From Pseudomonas sp. 7SR1 (GTDB lineage: Bacteria > Pseudomonadota > Gammaproteobacteria > Pseudomonadales > Pseudomonadaceae): 64,000 nucleotides of DNA. Shown one piece after another: positions 21,675-31,815 of this stretch. Under the pieces are notes generated by a model, which did no database searches, was not told the DNA's origin, and was given only the letters and a program-made list of their open reading frames with translations. Both the position numbers and the translations under genes were made by a program. Where the stretch lies: contig NZ_LT707064.1 in the NCBI RefSeq assembly GCF_900156465.1, positions 124,001 through 188,000 on the forward strand, given 5' to 3'. Every line of letters starts with the position of its first letter. The stretch's first letter is position 1.

Positions 21675-21797
21675 ATCGGATTTCCCAGGTGGGCAAAAAA
21701 TAATGGGGGCCCGCTGTAACGCTTTGCCACCGTCCTTCTCTAGTTCAGCAGACCGGCGCTAACGCCGGTTCATTTCCCTGAAGACTGGAGAATCATC

Positions 21798-22103
21798 ATG
21801 ACTGCTTCGACCCGCACCCTGTCCGCCACTGCCCTGGTCCTGGCCCTGGGTTCCGCCCTGAGCATGACAGCCGTCTCGACCGTTCACGCAGCCGACGACA
21901 CCATGGAAAAATGCTTCGGCGTTGCCCTCAAGGGCAAGAATGACTGCGCCGCCGGCGCCGGCACCACCTGCGCCGGTACCGCAAAAATGGACTATCAGGC
22001 CAACGCCTGGAAATCGGTGCCTAAAGGCACGTGCACCACCATGGAAAGCAAAACCTCACCCACCGGTTTCGGCCAGCTCGAAGCGTTCAAAGCCAAGTCC
22101 TGA
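21798..22103 (+). CDS. bufA1: bufferin precursor peptide BufA1 (DUF2282)
   Basis: A 101-residue secreted RiPP precursor. A Sec signal peptide (residues 1-31, ending STVHA) precedes a core with four cysteines at 39, 50, 58 and 79 in the DUF2282 pattern [13 protein letters not shown]...TTCAG...KGTC. In characterised bufferins a BufB/BufC pair oxidises core cysteines to thiooxazoles, and the product binds copper in the periplasm. The next three genes complete the operon. ACTGGAGAATC provides the ribosome binding site. Copper binding here is inferred from family knowledge. Confidence 0.9.
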   Translation: MTASTRTLSATALVLALGSALSMTAVSTVHAADDTMEKCFGVALKGKNDCAAGAGTTCAGTAKMDYQANAWKSVPKGTCTTMESKTSPTGFGQLEAFKAKS

Positions 22104-22127
22104 TCGCATCGCCTGAGGCCCGCCACC

Positions 22128-22997
22128 ATGTTGAACACCCCATCCCTCGCCACTGATCGTCGACTGCCGCCAAGGGCGGGGCTGGGGCTCAAGAGCGAGC
22201 ATTTTCATGAAGTGCTGCAGACCCGACCGGATCTGGGTTTTTTCGAAGTGCACGCGGAAAACTACATGGTGGCCGGCGGGCCGCTTCATCACTTCCTGGG
22301 GCTGATACGCGAACGGTATCCGCTGTCGTTGCATGGCGTCGGCCTGTCGATCGGTGGGGAGGGTCCGCTGGATGTCACGCATGTGCAGCGCCTGGCCGCC
22401 TTGATCGAACGCTATCAACCCCAGTCCTTTTCCGAACACCTGGCCTGGTCCAGCCACGGCCCGGTGTTCCTCAATGACTTGCTCCCCCTGGCCTATGACG
22501 AAGCAACCCTCGAACGGGTCTGCGAACACATCGACCAGGTGCAGACCAGCCTCAAGCGCACGCTGTTACTGGAAAACCCGGCCACCTACCTGGGCTTTGA
22601 AACCTCGACCTTCGACGAGCCACAGTTCATGAGCGAAGTGATCCGCCGCACCGGCTGCGGCCTGCTGCTGGACGTGAACAACGTCTACGTTTCGTGCATC
22701 AACCATGGCCGCGATCCACTGGCCTACCTCGACGCCCTGCCCCTGCAGATGACTGGCGAAATCCACCTGGCCGGCTTCGCCGAGGATACCGACAGCCTCG
22801 GCGAGCGCCTGCTGATAGATGATCACGGCGCGCCGATCGATCATGCAGTCTGGCAGCTGTACCTCAAGGAGCTGGAGCGGACCGGGCCGATCGCCACCTT
22901 GATCGAGCGCGACAACCACGTCCCGGCATGGGAGGTGCTGCTGGCCGAAGCACGCCAGGCCGATCATCTGTTGAGCGCCGCTGGAGCCCGGCCATGA
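22128..22997 (+). CDS. bufB: MNIO family (DUF692) peptide-modifying oxidase BufB
   Basis: A 289-residue multinuclear non-heme iron oxidase with a TIM-barrel fold. Family blocks are [53 protein letters not shown] and GEIHLAGF, which carry the His, Glu and Asp iron ligands. It installs the cysteine-derived heterocycles on the BufA core in the cytoplasm. It starts 24 bases after bufA1 and overlaps bufC by four bases. Confidence 0.92.
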   Translation: MLNTPSLATDRRLPPRAGLGLKSEHFHEVLQTRPDLGFFEVHAENYMVAGGPLHHFLGLIRERYPLSLHGVGLSIGGEGPLDVTHVQRLAALIERYQPQSFSEHLAWSSHGPVFLNDLLPLAYDEATLERVCEHIDQVQTSLKRTLLLENPATYLGFETSTFDEPQFMSEVIRRTGCGLLLDVNNVYVSCINHGRDPLAYLDALPLQMTGEIHLAGFAEDTDSLGERLLIDDHGAPIDHAVWQLYLKELERTGPIATLIERDNHVPAWEVLLAEARQADHLLSAAGARP

Positions 22998-23752
22998 GCA
23001 ATCAGCACGCATTTGCCGCCGCCCTGCTCGACCCGCGCAAGGCATGTCCGCCCGGCCTGATCAGCGCCAATGGGGAAGCCCCGGAAAGCCGTTTCGCGGT
23101 GCACCGCAACAACGTGCTCAGCTCATTGATCAATGCCCTGGCCGACAACTACCCGGTGGTGGTGCAACTGGTGGGCGAGGAATTCTTCCGAGCCATGGCC
23201 GGGGTCTATGTCCAATCCACGCCGCCGCGCAGCCCGGTGATGAACGACTACGGCGGCGACTTTGCCGAGTTCATCGAACACTTCGAACCCGCCGCCAGCG
23301 TGCCTTACCTGGCGGACGTCGCTCGGCTGGAGCGACTGCATGTGCAAGCCTGGCATGCCGCCGACGCCGAGCCCATGGCGCAAGAACGAATCGTGGCGGC
23401 GCTGTCGTCCCCCATGCTGGCAGGGGACTTGAAGATCGGGCTTCACCCGTCACTTCGGCTATTGCAATCCCCCTATGCCGTCGTGACGATCTGGGCCGCC
23501 CATCAACACCAGGCGCCCGCACCGTTCGAAACGCTTCCCGCGCAAAACGCCTTGGTGCTGCGCAATGGCCTGGACGTGGAGGTGTTTGCGATCAGTCGCG
23601 CGGCCCATGGGTTCATCGCAGCCCTGCAACAAGGGTTCTCCCTGACTGCGGCCATTGAGGCCTCGATCGACCTTGACCTGGAACACACCCTGGCGGGGCT
23701 CATCCGCCACCAGGCCATCACCCATCTCCTAGCCGAACAGGTACTCCCATGA
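22994..23752 (+). CDS. bufC: BufC/HvfC-type partner protein (DUF2063)
   Basis: A 252-residue protein with the N-terminal DUF2063 block [33 protein letters not shown], the putative substrate-recognition domain of HvfC/BufC. These proteins form the complex with the MNIO enzyme. Although the old domain name says DNA-binding, its position in the operon and known family work point to peptide recruitment. ATG 22994 overlaps the bufB stop (ATGA); the longer frame from 22928 is unlikely. Confidence 0.88.
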   Translation: MSNQHAFAAALLDPRKACPPGLISANGEAPESRFAVHRNNVLSSLINALADNYPVVVQLVGEEFFRAMAGVYVQSTPPRSPVMNDYGGDFAEFIEHFEPAASVPYLADVARLERLHVQAWHAADAEPMAQERIVAALSSPMLAGDLKIGLHPSLRLLQSPYAVVTIWAAHQHQAPAPFETLPAQNALVLRNGLDVEVFAISRAAHGFIAALQQGFSLTAAIEASIDLDLEHTLAGLIRHQAITHLLAEQVLP

Positions 23753-24228
23753 ACACCCTGATTTGCGGTTTCATTCAATGGCTGGAGAAAATTCCCCACA
23801 GCCTGATCGCCTTCATCGGGCGCTTTTGCATTGCCGCAGTGTTCTGGAAGTCCGGCCAGACCAAAATCGAAGGACTGGCCATCGACCTGGTCGACGGCAC
23901 CTTCCAGATCGGCCTGCCGCGCCTAGCGGACTCGACCATCCCCCTGTTCAAAAGTGAATACGCCCTGCCGCTGCTGTCGCCGGAACTGGCCGCGCACCTG
24001 GCGGCCTTTGCCGAGCATGTATTTCCAGTGCTGATCCTGCTTGGCCTGGCGACGCGCTTCTCGGCACTGGCCCTGCTCGGCATGACCGTGACCATCCAGG
24101 TGTTCGTCTACCCGGACGCCTACCCGACCCATGGCACCTGGGCGGCGGTGTTGCTGTACCTGATGGCCCGTGGACCGGGAGTGTTGTCGATCGATCACCT
24201 GATCGCCAAGCGCTACGCACACAGCTGA
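23749..24228 (+). CDS. DoxX family membrane protein of the bufferin operon
   Basis: A 159-residue inner-membrane protein with four hydrophobic helices and the DoxX block GRFCIAAVFWKSGQTKIEG near the N-terminus. DoxX-type genes commonly end bufferin and related RiPP operons; their function there is not settled (redox or membrane-coupled electron transfer is suspected). It overlaps bufC by four bases (ATGA), so translation is coupled. Confidence 0.85.
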   Translation: MNTLICGFIQWLEKIPHSLIAFIGRFCIAAVFWKSGQTKIEGLAIDLVDGTFQIGLPRLADSTIPLFKSEYALPLLSPELAAHLAAFAEHVFPVLILLGLATRFSALALLGMTVTIQVFVYPDAYPTHGTWAAVLLYLMARGPGVLSIDHLIAKRYAHS

Positions 24229-24301
24229 ACACAGATTCCCTCACAGGGATCTGGACAGTCGAAACATCCAAGCCACCCACAGGGATTGTCCAGTGGATGG
24301 A

Positions 24302-25216
24302 CTATCGTTGGAGCCGATCCAACGCCTCGCCACTGCGCTTGAACCAATCGATCAGATAGTCGGCCAGCACCTGGGTGCGCCTGGGCAGGCCGCCCTGGTA
24401 CGGATGGACCAGGTACATCGGCATGCGCCGGGTCTGGTAATCGTGCAGCAAATTGCGCAGGCGCCCGTCGGCCAATTCTTCATGCAGCAGATAGGACGGC
24501 AGCCGGGCAATTCCGGCACCGGCCAAGGCCGCTTTTTTCAACAGGCTGTAGTGATTGCTGGCGAACGGCCCGGAGACTCGCACCCGCAGCAGCTCATGCC
24601 GTTGGTGGTACAGCCATTCCTCGCGGCCGCTGTAATGGCTGTTGAGCAGGCAACGGTGTTCGGCCAGGGCCTGAGGCGTGTCGGGCTCCCCATGACGCTC
24701 CAGGTAGGCCGGGCTGGCACAGGTCATTTCGTGCCAGGCCAATAGCGGCCGCGCCACCAGGCGCTCATCGATGGCGGCATCGGAACGGATCGCCAGGTCG
24801 AAACCATCCCGGGACAGGTCGCGATAGCCGTTGTTGAGCTCCAGTTCGATCTGCACGTCCGGATAGGTGCGGGCAAATTCCGTCAACAGCCCATCAAAGA
24901 AGGTTTCACCCAGGGAAACCGGAACCGTCATGCGCACCGGACCGCAAATGTCATCCTTCAACCGGGCCAATGCCTGACGCGCACGCTCCACTTGCACCAG
25001 CAATGCCTGGGCCTGGGGCAGCAACGCCGTCCCCGCCGCCGTAAGGCTCAGGCGTCGCGTGGTGCGCTGCAACAGCACCACTGAAAAACGGCTTTCCAAC
25101 AGACTGATGCGCTTGGACAACTGGCCCTTGCTGCACCCCAACTGCTGGGCGGCCAGGGTAAAGCTGCCCGCCTCGATCAACACGGCGAACGCCGCCAGGT
25201 CATCCATTTCGCTCAT
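24302..25216 (-). CDS. LysR-family transcriptional regulator
   Basis: A 304-residue LysR regulator. The winged helix-turn-helix occupies residues 1-62 (DLAAFAVLIEAGSFTLAAQQ, CSKGQLSKRISLLE), followed by the linker helix and a periplasmic-binding-like effector domain. The CrgA/DsdC-like subgroup is suggested by GPVRMTVPVSLGETFF. The start at 25216 (MSEMDDL) is chosen because the frame open to 25807 runs through the divergent gene. It is divergent from a short-chain reductase gene 103 bases away, its likely target. Confidence 0.92.
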   Translation of the reverse strand: MSEMDDLAAFAVLIEAGSFTLAAQQLGCSKGQLSKRISLLESRFSVVLLQRTTRRLSLTAAGTALLPQAQALLVQVERARQALARLKDDICGPVRMTVPVSLGETFFDGLLTEFARTYPDVQIELELNNGYRDLSRDGFDLAIRSDAAIDERLVARPLLAWHEMTCASPAYLERHGEPDTPQALAEHRCLLNSHYSGREEWLYHQRHELLRVRVSGPFASNHYSLLKKAALAGAGIARLPSYLLHEELADGRLRNLLHDYQTRRMPMYLVHPYQGGLPRRTQVLADYLIDWFKRSGEALDRLQR

Positions 25217-25319
25217 TGGATTGTTTCCAAATGAAAACCAAAGGTTGCCTATTAGCATGATTATCAGCGTAAAGAACCCCTCTAGACTCAAAACTCGTTC
25301 AATCCAATGAGGAATCTCC

Positions 25320-25919
25320 ATGAAAATCCTGTTGATCGGCGCCAACGGCACCATTGGCTCGGCCATCGATAACGAACTGTCGCCGCGCCACGAAATCGTC
25401 CGCATCGGCCGCCACAGCGGTGACCTGCAAGTGGACATCAGCGACAGCGCCTCCATCCGTGCCCTGTTCGAAAAGACCGGACGCTTCGATGCACTGGTCT
25501 GCGCGGCGGGCAATGTCACCTTCGCCCCCTTGGGCGACATGACGGAGGAAAGCTTTGCCCTCGGCCTGAAAGACAAGCTGATGGGCCAGGTCAACCTGCT
25601 GCTGATCGGCCGTGAATATGCCAACGACGGAGCCTCGTTCACCTTCACCACCGGCGTGCTCAGCCATGACCCGATCAAGAGCGGCGCATCGGCGGCCCTG
25701 GTCAACGGCGCCCTGGACAGCTTCGTGCGTGCCGCGGCGATCGAGTTGCCTCGGGGGCTGCGGGTCAACTCGGTCAGCCCGAACGTGCTGGTGGAAGCCA
25801 TGGACAAGTACGCACCCTACTTCCGAGGCTACAAGCCGGTGCCGGCCGCCGACGTCGCCCTGGCCTACGCCAAGAGCGTCGAAGGCCTGCAGAGCGGCCA
25901 GACCTTTCACGTAGGTTGA
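25320..25919 (+). CDS. short-chain dehydrogenase/reductase, atypical active site
   Basis: A 199-residue Rossmann-fold protein. It opens with MKILLIGANGTIGSAIDNEL (GxxGxxG nucleotide loop), followed by DALVCAAGNVTFAPLGDM and FTFTTGVLSHDP. The usual YxxxK catalytic pair is missing: the corresponding helix reads SGASAALVNGALDSFVRAAA. The C-terminal RVNSVSPNVLVE is well conserved. AGGAATCTCC gives a good ribosome binding site. Divergent from a LysR gene that probably controls it. It could be a reductase with changed chemistry or an NAD(P)-binding sensor. Confidence 0.85.
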   Translation: MKILLIGANGTIGSAIDNELSPRHEIVRIGRHSGDLQVDISDSASIRALFEKTGRFDALVCAAGNVTFAPLGDMTEESFALGLKDKLMGQVNLLLIGREYANDGASFTFTTGVLSHDPIKSGASAALVNGALDSFVRAAAIELPRGLRVNSVSPNVLVEAMDKYAPYFRGYKPVPAADVALAYAKSVEGLQSGQTFHVG

Positions 25920-25992
25920 GCCAGGGAAAGCACCTACGGGTTGTGGTGAAGGACCAGTCTGAGTAACGTGGCGACACTTGTCTGGAGACCCA

Positions 25993-26670
25993 ATGATGCG
26001 TGCCGCCCGTTCCCTGTTGCTTGTCGCCCTCCTCCCCCTCTTCGCCGCCTGTCAATTGCTCGAAGCGCCACGCCAGAGCGCGTCCCATGCGGGCCAGACT
26101 CGCATGCAGGGCGCGCTCACGGCGGCCGATGGCAAGCTGCTGTTCCAGCCCTGCCAGGACCAGCGCCGCTTCATCGTCAACGACAGCGGCAGCACCAGTG
26201 TGCTGCAGCAGGCCGCCGTCCTGGCCGGAGACCAGGGCAAGCTGTTCGCCGATGTGCGTGGGCGTATCGTCTCCAGTGCCGCGGCCGGCACCGACAGCCA
26301 GCTGGACCTCCAGCAGCTGTATCGCCTGGAACGCTCGGGCACATCCTGCGACGACGCCGACTTCAAGCGAATGACCCTGCGCGCCACAGGACACGGCCCT
26401 GAATGGTCGCTCCAGGCCGGAGGCAAGGGCCTGGTGCTGGAGCGCGAAGGCCAGCCGACACTGGCAGTGCCTTACGTCGAAGAACAAGTGGGCGACGGCC
26501 GCTTCAACCTTGGCACCGAGGCTAATGGCCAGAAAGTCGAACTCTGGGTCACCCCCTCCCGCTGTGTCGACAGCAGCACCGGCAGCGTGCAGCACATGAG
26601 CGCCGAATTGCGGATCAACGGCCAGGTCCAGCGCGGCTGTGCCTATTTCGGTGGGGCACGCGACGACTGA
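25993..26670 (+). CDS. COG3650-like lipoprotein
   Basis: A 225-residue lipoprotein with signal sequence MMRAARSLLLVALLPLFAAC (lipobox LFAAC). The mature part has a first domain with LFQPCQDQRRFIVND and a second ending in ELWVTPSRCVDSSTGSVQ and GCAYFGG, with paired cysteines. This arrangement resembles COG3650 'predicted membrane protein' and META-like domains; function unknown. GGAG at 25984 supports the ATG at 25993; another ATG directly follows. Confidence 0.75.
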   Translation: MMRAARSLLLVALLPLFAACQLLEAPRQSASHAGQTRMQGALTAADGKLLFQPCQDQRRFIVNDSGSTSVLQQAAVLAGDQGKLFADVRGRIVSSAAAGTDSQLDLQQLYRLERSGTSCDDADFKRMTLRATGHGPEWSLQAGGKGLVLEREGQPTLAVPYVEEQVGDGRFNLGTEANGQKVELWVTPSRCVDSSTGSVQHMSAELRINGQVQRGCAYFGGARDD

Positions 26671-26717
26671 ATGGACGGGCAGCTTGTTTTAAGCTCACCG
26701 GAATCGGCTTTGCGGCT

Positions 26718-26723
26718 TATAAT
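26718..26723 (+). promoter_or_regulatory. candidate -10 box before the FAD oxidoreductase
   Basis: A consensus TATAAT 56 bases before the ATG of the next gene. No good -35 hexamer is seen at 16-18 bases, so it is only a candidate sigma70 element. Confidence 0.35.
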
Positions 26724-26779
26724 CGCCGGTTTGAAGAACGCCCTGGCGCAGTTGTGCGCCCCGCGAACCGGACCCCACC

Positions 26780-28393
26780 ATGTTACGAATCACCGAACTG
26801 AAACTGCCGCTCGACCATTGCGAAGAAGACTTGCGCGCCGCCATCCTGCAGCGCCTGGGCATCGCCAGCGATGACCTGCTCGACTTCACCCTGTTCAAGC
26901 GCAGCTACGACGCACGCAAGAAATCCTCCGAACTGTGCTTCATCTACACCCTCGACCTGACGGTGCGCGATGAAGCCGGCCTGCTGCGCAAGTTCGCCGA
27001 TGATCGTAACGTCAACGAAGCACCGGATGTCAGCTACAAGATGGTCGGCCAGGCCCCGGCGGACGTGGGTGAACGGCCGATCGTGGTGGGCTTCGGTCCG
27101 TGCGGGATCTTCGCCGCCCTGTTACTGGCGCAGATGGGCTTCAAGCCGATCATTCTCGAGCGCGGTCCGGAAGTTCGCCAGCGCACCAAGGACACCTGGG
27201 GCCTGTGGCGCAAAAGCGTACTCAATCCCGAATCCAACGTGCAGTTCGGCGAAGGCGGCGCCGGGACGTTTTCAGACGGCAAGCTCTACAGCCAGATCAA
27301 GGACCCGAAATTCCTGGGCCGCAAGGTGCTGCACGAGTTCGTCAAGGCCGGTGCGCCGGAGGAAATCCTTTATGTCAGCAAGCCCCACATCGGCACCTTC
27401 CGCCTGACAGGCGTCGTGGAAAACATGCGCGAGCAGATCCGTGCCCTGGGCGGTGAAGTGCGATTCCAGCAAAGGGTGACGGACGTGCTGATCGAGGATG
27501 GTCAACTGGTCGGCGTCGAGCTGGCCAGCGGAGAACGTATTCACTCCCGCCACGTGATCCTGGCCCTGGGACATAGCGCCCGGGACACCTTCCGCATGCT
27601 CCACAGCCGTGGCGTATACATGGAAGCCAAGCCGTTCTCGGTGGGTTTCCGTATCGAACACCCGCAATCGCTGATCGACAGCGCACGCCTGGGCAAGTAT
27701 GCCGGCCACCCGAAACTGGGCGCCGCCGACTACAAGCTGGTGCACCACGCCAGGAACGGTCGTTCGGTATACAGCTTCTGCATGTGCCCTGGCGGTACCG
27801 TGGTGGCCGCCACTTCCGAGCCGAATCGGGTCGTGACCAACGGCATGAGCCAGTACTCGCGCAATGAACGCAATGCCAACTCCGGCATCGTGGTGGGCAT
27901 CACGCCGGAGGTGGACTACCCCGGCGGCCCCCTGGCCGGGATCGAATTGCAGGAGCGCCTGGAGTCCCATGCCTTTGTGCTCGGCGGCAGCAACTACGAG
28001 GCCCCGGCGCAGCTGGTGGGCGACTTCATTGCCGGCAAGCCGTCCACGGCGTTGGGCAGCGTCGAGCCTTCCTACAAACCAGGGGTCGCCCTGGGTGACC
28101 TGGCCCTGGCGTTGCCGGACTTCGCCATCGAAGCCATTCGCGAAGCGCTGCCGGCCTTCGAAAAACAGATCCGCGGTTATTCGCTGCATGACGCCGTACT
28201 GACCGGCATCGAAACCCGTACGTCGTCACCGCTGCGCATCACCCGCAACGAATCGTTGCAGAGCCTGAACGTGAAGGGTCTGTTCCCGGCCGGCGAAGGT
28301 GCCGGTTATGCAGGCGGGATCCTGTCGGCAGGCGTCGACGGGATCAGGATTGCCGAGGCGGTGGCACGGGATATCCTCGGCCTCGAAGCCTGA
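26780..28393 (+). CDS. FAD-dependent dehydrogenase, COG2509 family
   Basis: A 537-residue flavoprotein of unknown substrate. A unique N-terminal domain of about 90 residues (MLRITELKLPLDH...) precedes the Rossmann FAD motif GFGPCGIFAA at 104-113. GEGGAGTFSDGKLYSQIKD and the C-terminal GLFPAGEGAGYAGGILSAGVDG are diagnostic of COG2509, which is widespread and annotated only as an NAD(P)/FAD oxidoreductase. Single gene with its own apparent promoter. Confidence 0.9.
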   Translation: MLRITELKLPLDHCEEDLRAAILQRLGIASDDLLDFTLFKRSYDARKKSSELCFIYTLDLTVRDEAGLLRKFADDRNVNEAPDVSYKMVGQAPADVGERPIVVGFGPCGIFAALLLAQMGFKPIILERGPEVRQRTKDTWGLWRKSVLNPESNVQFGEGGAGTFSDGKLYSQIKDPKFLGRKVLHEFVKAGAPEEILYVSKPHIGTFRLTGVVENMREQIRALGGEVRFQQRVTDVLIEDGQLVGVELASGERIHSRHVILALGHSARDTFRMLHSRGVYMEAKPFSVGFRIEHPQSLIDSARLGKYAGHPKLGAADYKLVHHARNGRSVYSFCMCPGGTVVAATSEPNRVVTNGMSQYSRNERNANSGIVVGITPEVDYPGGPLAGIELQERLESHAFVLGGSNYEAPAQLVGDFIAGKPSTALGSVEPSYKPGVALGDLALALPDFAIEAIREALPAFEKQIRGYSLHDAVLTGIETRTSSPLRITRNESLQSLNVKGLFPAGEGAGYAGGILSAGVDGIRIAEAVARDILGLEA

Positions 28394-28445
28394 GGGGACA
28401 CTGCTGTTCACTCGAGGCAGCCACAGGCCCCGGTAAACAGCATTA

Positions 28446-28540
28446 CCCTGTAGAAGCGAGCTCGCGATGACGGCCTGGCATTCAACACAGATGTTGACTG
28501 ATCCACCGCGGTCGCGGGCAAGCTCGCTCCCACAAGGGGC
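28446..28540. repeat. REPIN: two inverted REP elements
   Basis: CCCTGTAGAAGCGAGCTCGCGATG at the left (slightly degenerate) and GTCGCGGGCAAGCTCGCTCCCACAAGGGG at the right, around a variable spacer, between convergent genes. Confidence 0.8.
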
Positions 28541-28556
28541 CTGAGGGTTTCAAGAT

Positions 28557-29651
28557 TCAGATATTGGCCCGCAACACACTCTCCGGCAGTGCCGCGCCCC
28601 GCTCCACACTCGCTGCCACGGCGTCCATCAGCCCACTCAACTCATACCCCTGTGCCTCGAGCCATGCCGGATCGTAATAAGTGGTGGCGTAGCGCTCCCC
28701 TGCGTCACACAAAATCGCCACGATCGACCCCGATTCACCCGCGTCCACCATCTGTTTCGCAGCAATCAGAGCGCCGATCAGGTTGGTGCCGCTGGAGCCA
28801 CCTACCCGCCGGCCCAGGCGTTGCGCCAGGTAATGCATGGCAGCCAGGGACAAGGCATCCGGCACCTTGACCATCGCGTCGATGACCTTGGGCAGGAACG
28901 AGGCCTCCACCCGTGGCCGGCCGATGCCTTCGATCCGCGAGCCGCAGTCCAGGCGCAGGCTGGCGTCGCCGTTGCGGTAGAAATCGAAGAACACCGAACG
29001 CTCGGCATCGGCACACAGCACCCGGGTGCGATGCTGGCGATAACGTACGTAGCGCCCCAATGTCGCGGTGGTGCCGCCAGTGCCGGGGCTGGAAATCAGC
29101 CAGCTCGGCTCCGGATGCCGCTCGAAGCGCATCTGCTGGAAGATCGACTCGGCAATGTTGTTATTGGCCCGCCAGTCCGTGGCCCGTTCGGCGTAGGTGA
29201 ACTGGTCGATGAAGTGCCCGTCATGCTCACGAGCCAGGCGCTCGGACTCGGCATAGATCTGCGTAGGATCCTCCACCAGGTGGCTTTGGCCCCCGTAGAA
29301 GGCAATCTGCGCGATTTTTTCCCGTGATGTGGTCGCCGGCATCACCGCGATGAAGGGCAGACCCAGCAATCGAGCGAAATAGGCTTCGGAAATGGCCGTC
29401 GACCCACTGGACGCCTCGATCACCGGCGCGTCGGGTTTCAGCCAGCCGTTACACAACGCATAGAGGAACAGCGACCGGGCCAGCCGATGCTTGAGGCTGC
29501 CGGTGGGATGGCTGGACTCGTCCTTGAAATACAACTCGATACCCGGAAGGCCCGGCAGCGGCAACGGGATCAGATGAGTGTCGGCGCTGCGCTGGAAGTC
29601 GGCCTCGATGATGCGAATCGCTTCGCGTGCCCACTGACGGTGGTCGTTCAT
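28557..29651 (-). CDS. PLP-dependent cysteine synthase/desulfhydrase-like enzyme
   Basis: A 364-residue fold-type II PLP enzyme. The Schiff-base lysine lies in [11 protein letters not shown] (Lys54), the substrate loop in [20 protein letters not shown], and the phosphate-binding loop in [18 protein letters not shown]. This matches the family annotated as 'PLP-dependent cysteine synthase family protein', which includes cysteine desulfhydrases. The reaction cannot be fixed from sequence. The start at 29651 (MNDHRQW) is preferred over the open frame to 29780. Divergent from nhaA. Confidence 0.85.
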   Translation of the reverse strand: MNDHRQWAREAIRIIEADFQRSADTHLIPLPLPGLPGIELYFKDESSHPTGSLKHRLARSLFLYALCNGWLKPDAPVIEASSGSTAISEAYFARLLGLPFIAVMPATTSREKIAQIAFYGGQSHLVEDPTQIYAESERLAREHDGHFIDQFTYAERATDWRANNNIAESIFQQMRFERHPEPSWLISSPGTGGTTATLGRYVRYRQHRTRVLCADAERSVFFDFYRNGDASLRLDCGSRIEGIGRPRVEASFLPKVIDAMVKVPDALSLAAMHYLAQRLGRRVGGSSGTNLIGALIAAKQMVDAGESGSIVAILCDAGERYATTYYDPAWLEAQGYELSGLMDAVAASVERGAALPESVLRANI

Positions 29652-29913
29652 GTGTGTTCTCACTGGATCGGTTCGACGCGGAGGAAGCCTGACGCTCATA
29701 CAGGCACGGCGGGTATCGGAAAAACCAGTCGCAAGCTTAGGAAAAAAGCTACATCGCGCACAGGTACAGCTAAGGTCCAATATGCCTTGTCACTGCCCGA
29801 GCGCAACCAGGCGTTGTAACGCCATATAACAAAAAAGAATATAACTTTTGTTTTAACAACTAACACTACGGGTTAGGGTGTGGCCACTTTGATTCGATGA
29901 ATGGAGAGCGATC

Positions 29914-31098
29914 TTGCCTCTACGTAACTCCCTGATGCGCTTTTTCCAGCTGGAAGCCGCCAGCGGCCTGCTGTTGATCGCGGCCGCCGTACTGGCCCTG
30001 GTCATCAATAACTCACCCCTTTCCTGGCTGTATGGCGGCTTGCTGGACACGCCGGTGGTGGCTCAGGTCGGTGCATTGAAGATCGCCAAGCCGCTGCTGC
30101 TGTGGATCAACGACGGGCTGATGGCATTGTTCTTCCTGCTCATCGGCCTGGAGGTCAAGCGCGAGGTCCTCGACGGGCAACTGTCGAAACCCTCGCAGAT
30201 CGTCCTGCCAGGCGCAGCGGCGATTGGTGGCATGGTGGTGCCGGCACTGATCTACTGGTTCCTCAACCGCGACAACCCGGCGGCCCTTTCCGGCTGGGCG
30301 ATTCCAACGGCCACCGACATCGCCTTCGCCCTGGGGGTCCTGGCCCTTCTGGGCAAACGCGTACCGGTGTCGCTCAAACTGTTCCTGATGACCCTGGCAA
30401 TCATCGACGACCTCGGCGCCATTATCATCATCGCGATCTTCTACTCGGGCGCCCTGTCGACCTTGTCGCTGGTGCTGGCGGCGGTTTGCATCGCGGTGCT
30501 GGTGGCCATGAACCGCATGGGCGTGATCAAGCTCGCGCCCTACATGGTCGTGGGCCTGGTGCTTTGGGTCTGCGTGCTCAAGAGCGGGGTGCACGCCACC
30601 CTGGCTGGCGTCACCCTGGCCTTCTGTATCCCGCTGCGCACGAAAAACGCCGAAACCTCGCCGCTGTTGTCCCTGGAGCATGCCCTGCATCCCTGGGTCG
30701 CGTACGGCATCCTGCCGCTGTTCGCCTTTGCCAATGCCGGCCTGTCCCTGAGCGGTGTCACCGTCGAGAGTTTCACCCATCCCGTGCCGATGGGCATCGC
30801 CATCGGCCTGTTGCTGGGCAAGACCGTCGGTGTGTTCGGCCTCACCTGGCTGGCGGTGAAAGCCGGTATCGCCGGCCTACCCGCCGGCGCCAACTGGGGC
30901 CAGGTCCTGGGAGTGGCGATCCTGTGCGGCATCGGATTCACCATGAGCCTGTTCGTTGGCTCCCTGGCCTTCGAGCCCGGCGCCAGCCAGTACGCCGGCA
31001 TGGATCGAATGGGCATCCTCACCGGCTCGATCCTCGCGGCAGTACTGGGTTATGGGGTGACCGCAGCGGCCAGCCGCAAGCACACAACCCTGTCCTGA
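29914..31098 (+). CDS. nhaA: Na+/H+ antiporter NhaA
   Basis: Inner-membrane Na+/H+ antiporter of 394 residues with about 12 helices. [18 protein letters not shown] holds the paired aspartates that bind Na+ and H+ in NhaA, and [25 protein letters not shown] is the other conserved block. The start is TTG at 29914, set by GGAGAG nine bases upstream; the next ATG (29935) has no binding site. A rare start codon may hold expression low. Maintains pH and sodium homeostasis. Confidence 0.95.
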   Translation: MPLRNSLMRFFQLEAASGLLLIAAAVLALVINNSPLSWLYGGLLDTPVVAQVGALKIAKPLLLWINDGLMALFFLLIGLEVKREVLDGQLSKPSQIVLPGAAAIGGMVVPALIYWFLNRDNPAALSGWAIPTATDIAFALGVLALLGKRVPVSLKLFLMTLAIIDDLGAIIIIAIFYSGALSTLSLVLAAVCIAVLVAMNRMGVIKLAPYMVVGLVLWVCVLKSGVHATLAGVTLAFCIPLRTKNAETSPLLSLEHALHPWVAYGILPLFAFANAGLSLSGVTVESFTHPVPMGIAIGLLLGKTVGVFGLTWLAVKAGIAGLPAGANWGQVLGVAILCGIGFTMSLFVGSLAFEPGASQYAGMDRMGILTGSILAAVLGYGVTAAASRKHTTLS

Positions 31099-31299
31099 CG
31101 CATCCTTGAAGACCGATCGCTACGCCTTTTCGCGGCGTAGCGATCCGTCACCCGGTCGATTCGCCCCCTCAAGATCAGACGTTCAAGCAAAGCAGTCCGA
31201 CAATACTCGGCAAGCGACCACCGAACGCCCCTGGCCACCGGGTCAGCGTCCGTCCCGCACGGAAAGACCGTGACCTTCGGCCAATTCAACGAAGGGCAT

Positions 31300-31336
31300 A
31301 AAAAAAACCCGATCAGTCACCTGATCGGGGTTTTTT
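31300..31336. terminator. bidirectional intrinsic terminator
   Basis: AAAAAAACCCGATCAG-TCAC-CTGATCGGGGTTTTTT: an 8-9 bp stem with A-run and T-run on opposite sides, so it can stop transcription from nhaA and from the convergent lipoprotein gene. Confidence 0.9.
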
Positions 31337-31350
31337 CCTTCCCGTTGCGC

Positions 31351-31815
31351 TTAGTGCGTAACGCGGCTCACACCGTTCACGGTGGCGATACGAACCCGCT
31401 CGCCCACACGGAATACTTCGTTTTCCTGAACCTCTTGCACGTAGGCGCGCATGCTACCGTCGTCTTCGCGAACAGTGATTTCCACACCCTGGGTGCGGGT
31501 CAGGCCTTCTTCAGTGGCGGAGCCGATCAGGCCACCGGCCACGGCGCCAATCACGGCGGCGACGATACTGCCGCGGCCGCCACCGATGGCGCTGCCGCCC
31601 ACACCACCGACCACCGCACCGGCGGCACCGCCGATCGGGGTCTTGGTGCCTTCGATCTTGACCGGACGCAAGGCTTCGATGGTCCCCATGCGAATCGTCT
31701 GCACGCGACGCGCTTCGTCACGGGAATAGGAGTCACCGGTCAGGCTCGACTGACAACCAGTGAGCAACATCGCCATCGTGGAAAAGGAAGCAACCAGCAA
31801 AACAGACTTACGCAT
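31351..31815 (-). CDS. glycine-zipper outer-membrane lipoprotein (SlyB/Pcp type)
   Basis: A 154-residue lipoprotein. The signal MRKSVLLVASFSTMAMLLTGC ends in lipobox LTGC (Cys21). A double glycine-zipper stretch follows (GGAAGAVVGGVGGSAIGGG...AVIGAVAGGLIG), as in the 17-kDa surface antigen / SlyB family, then a C-terminal beta domain (GVEITVREDDGSMRAYVQE). Located in the outer membrane, probably with a structural or stress role. The start at 31815 is chosen because the signal peptide begins there; the frame upstream lacks one. Confidence 0.88.
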   Translation of the reverse strand: MRKSVLLVASFSTMAMLLTGCQSSLTGDSYSRDEARRVQTIRMGTIEALRPVKIEGTKTPIGGAAGAVVGGVGGSAIGGGRGSIVAAVIGAVAGGLIGSATEEGLTRTQGVEITVREDDGSMRAYVQEVQENEVFRVGERVRIATVNGVSRVTH

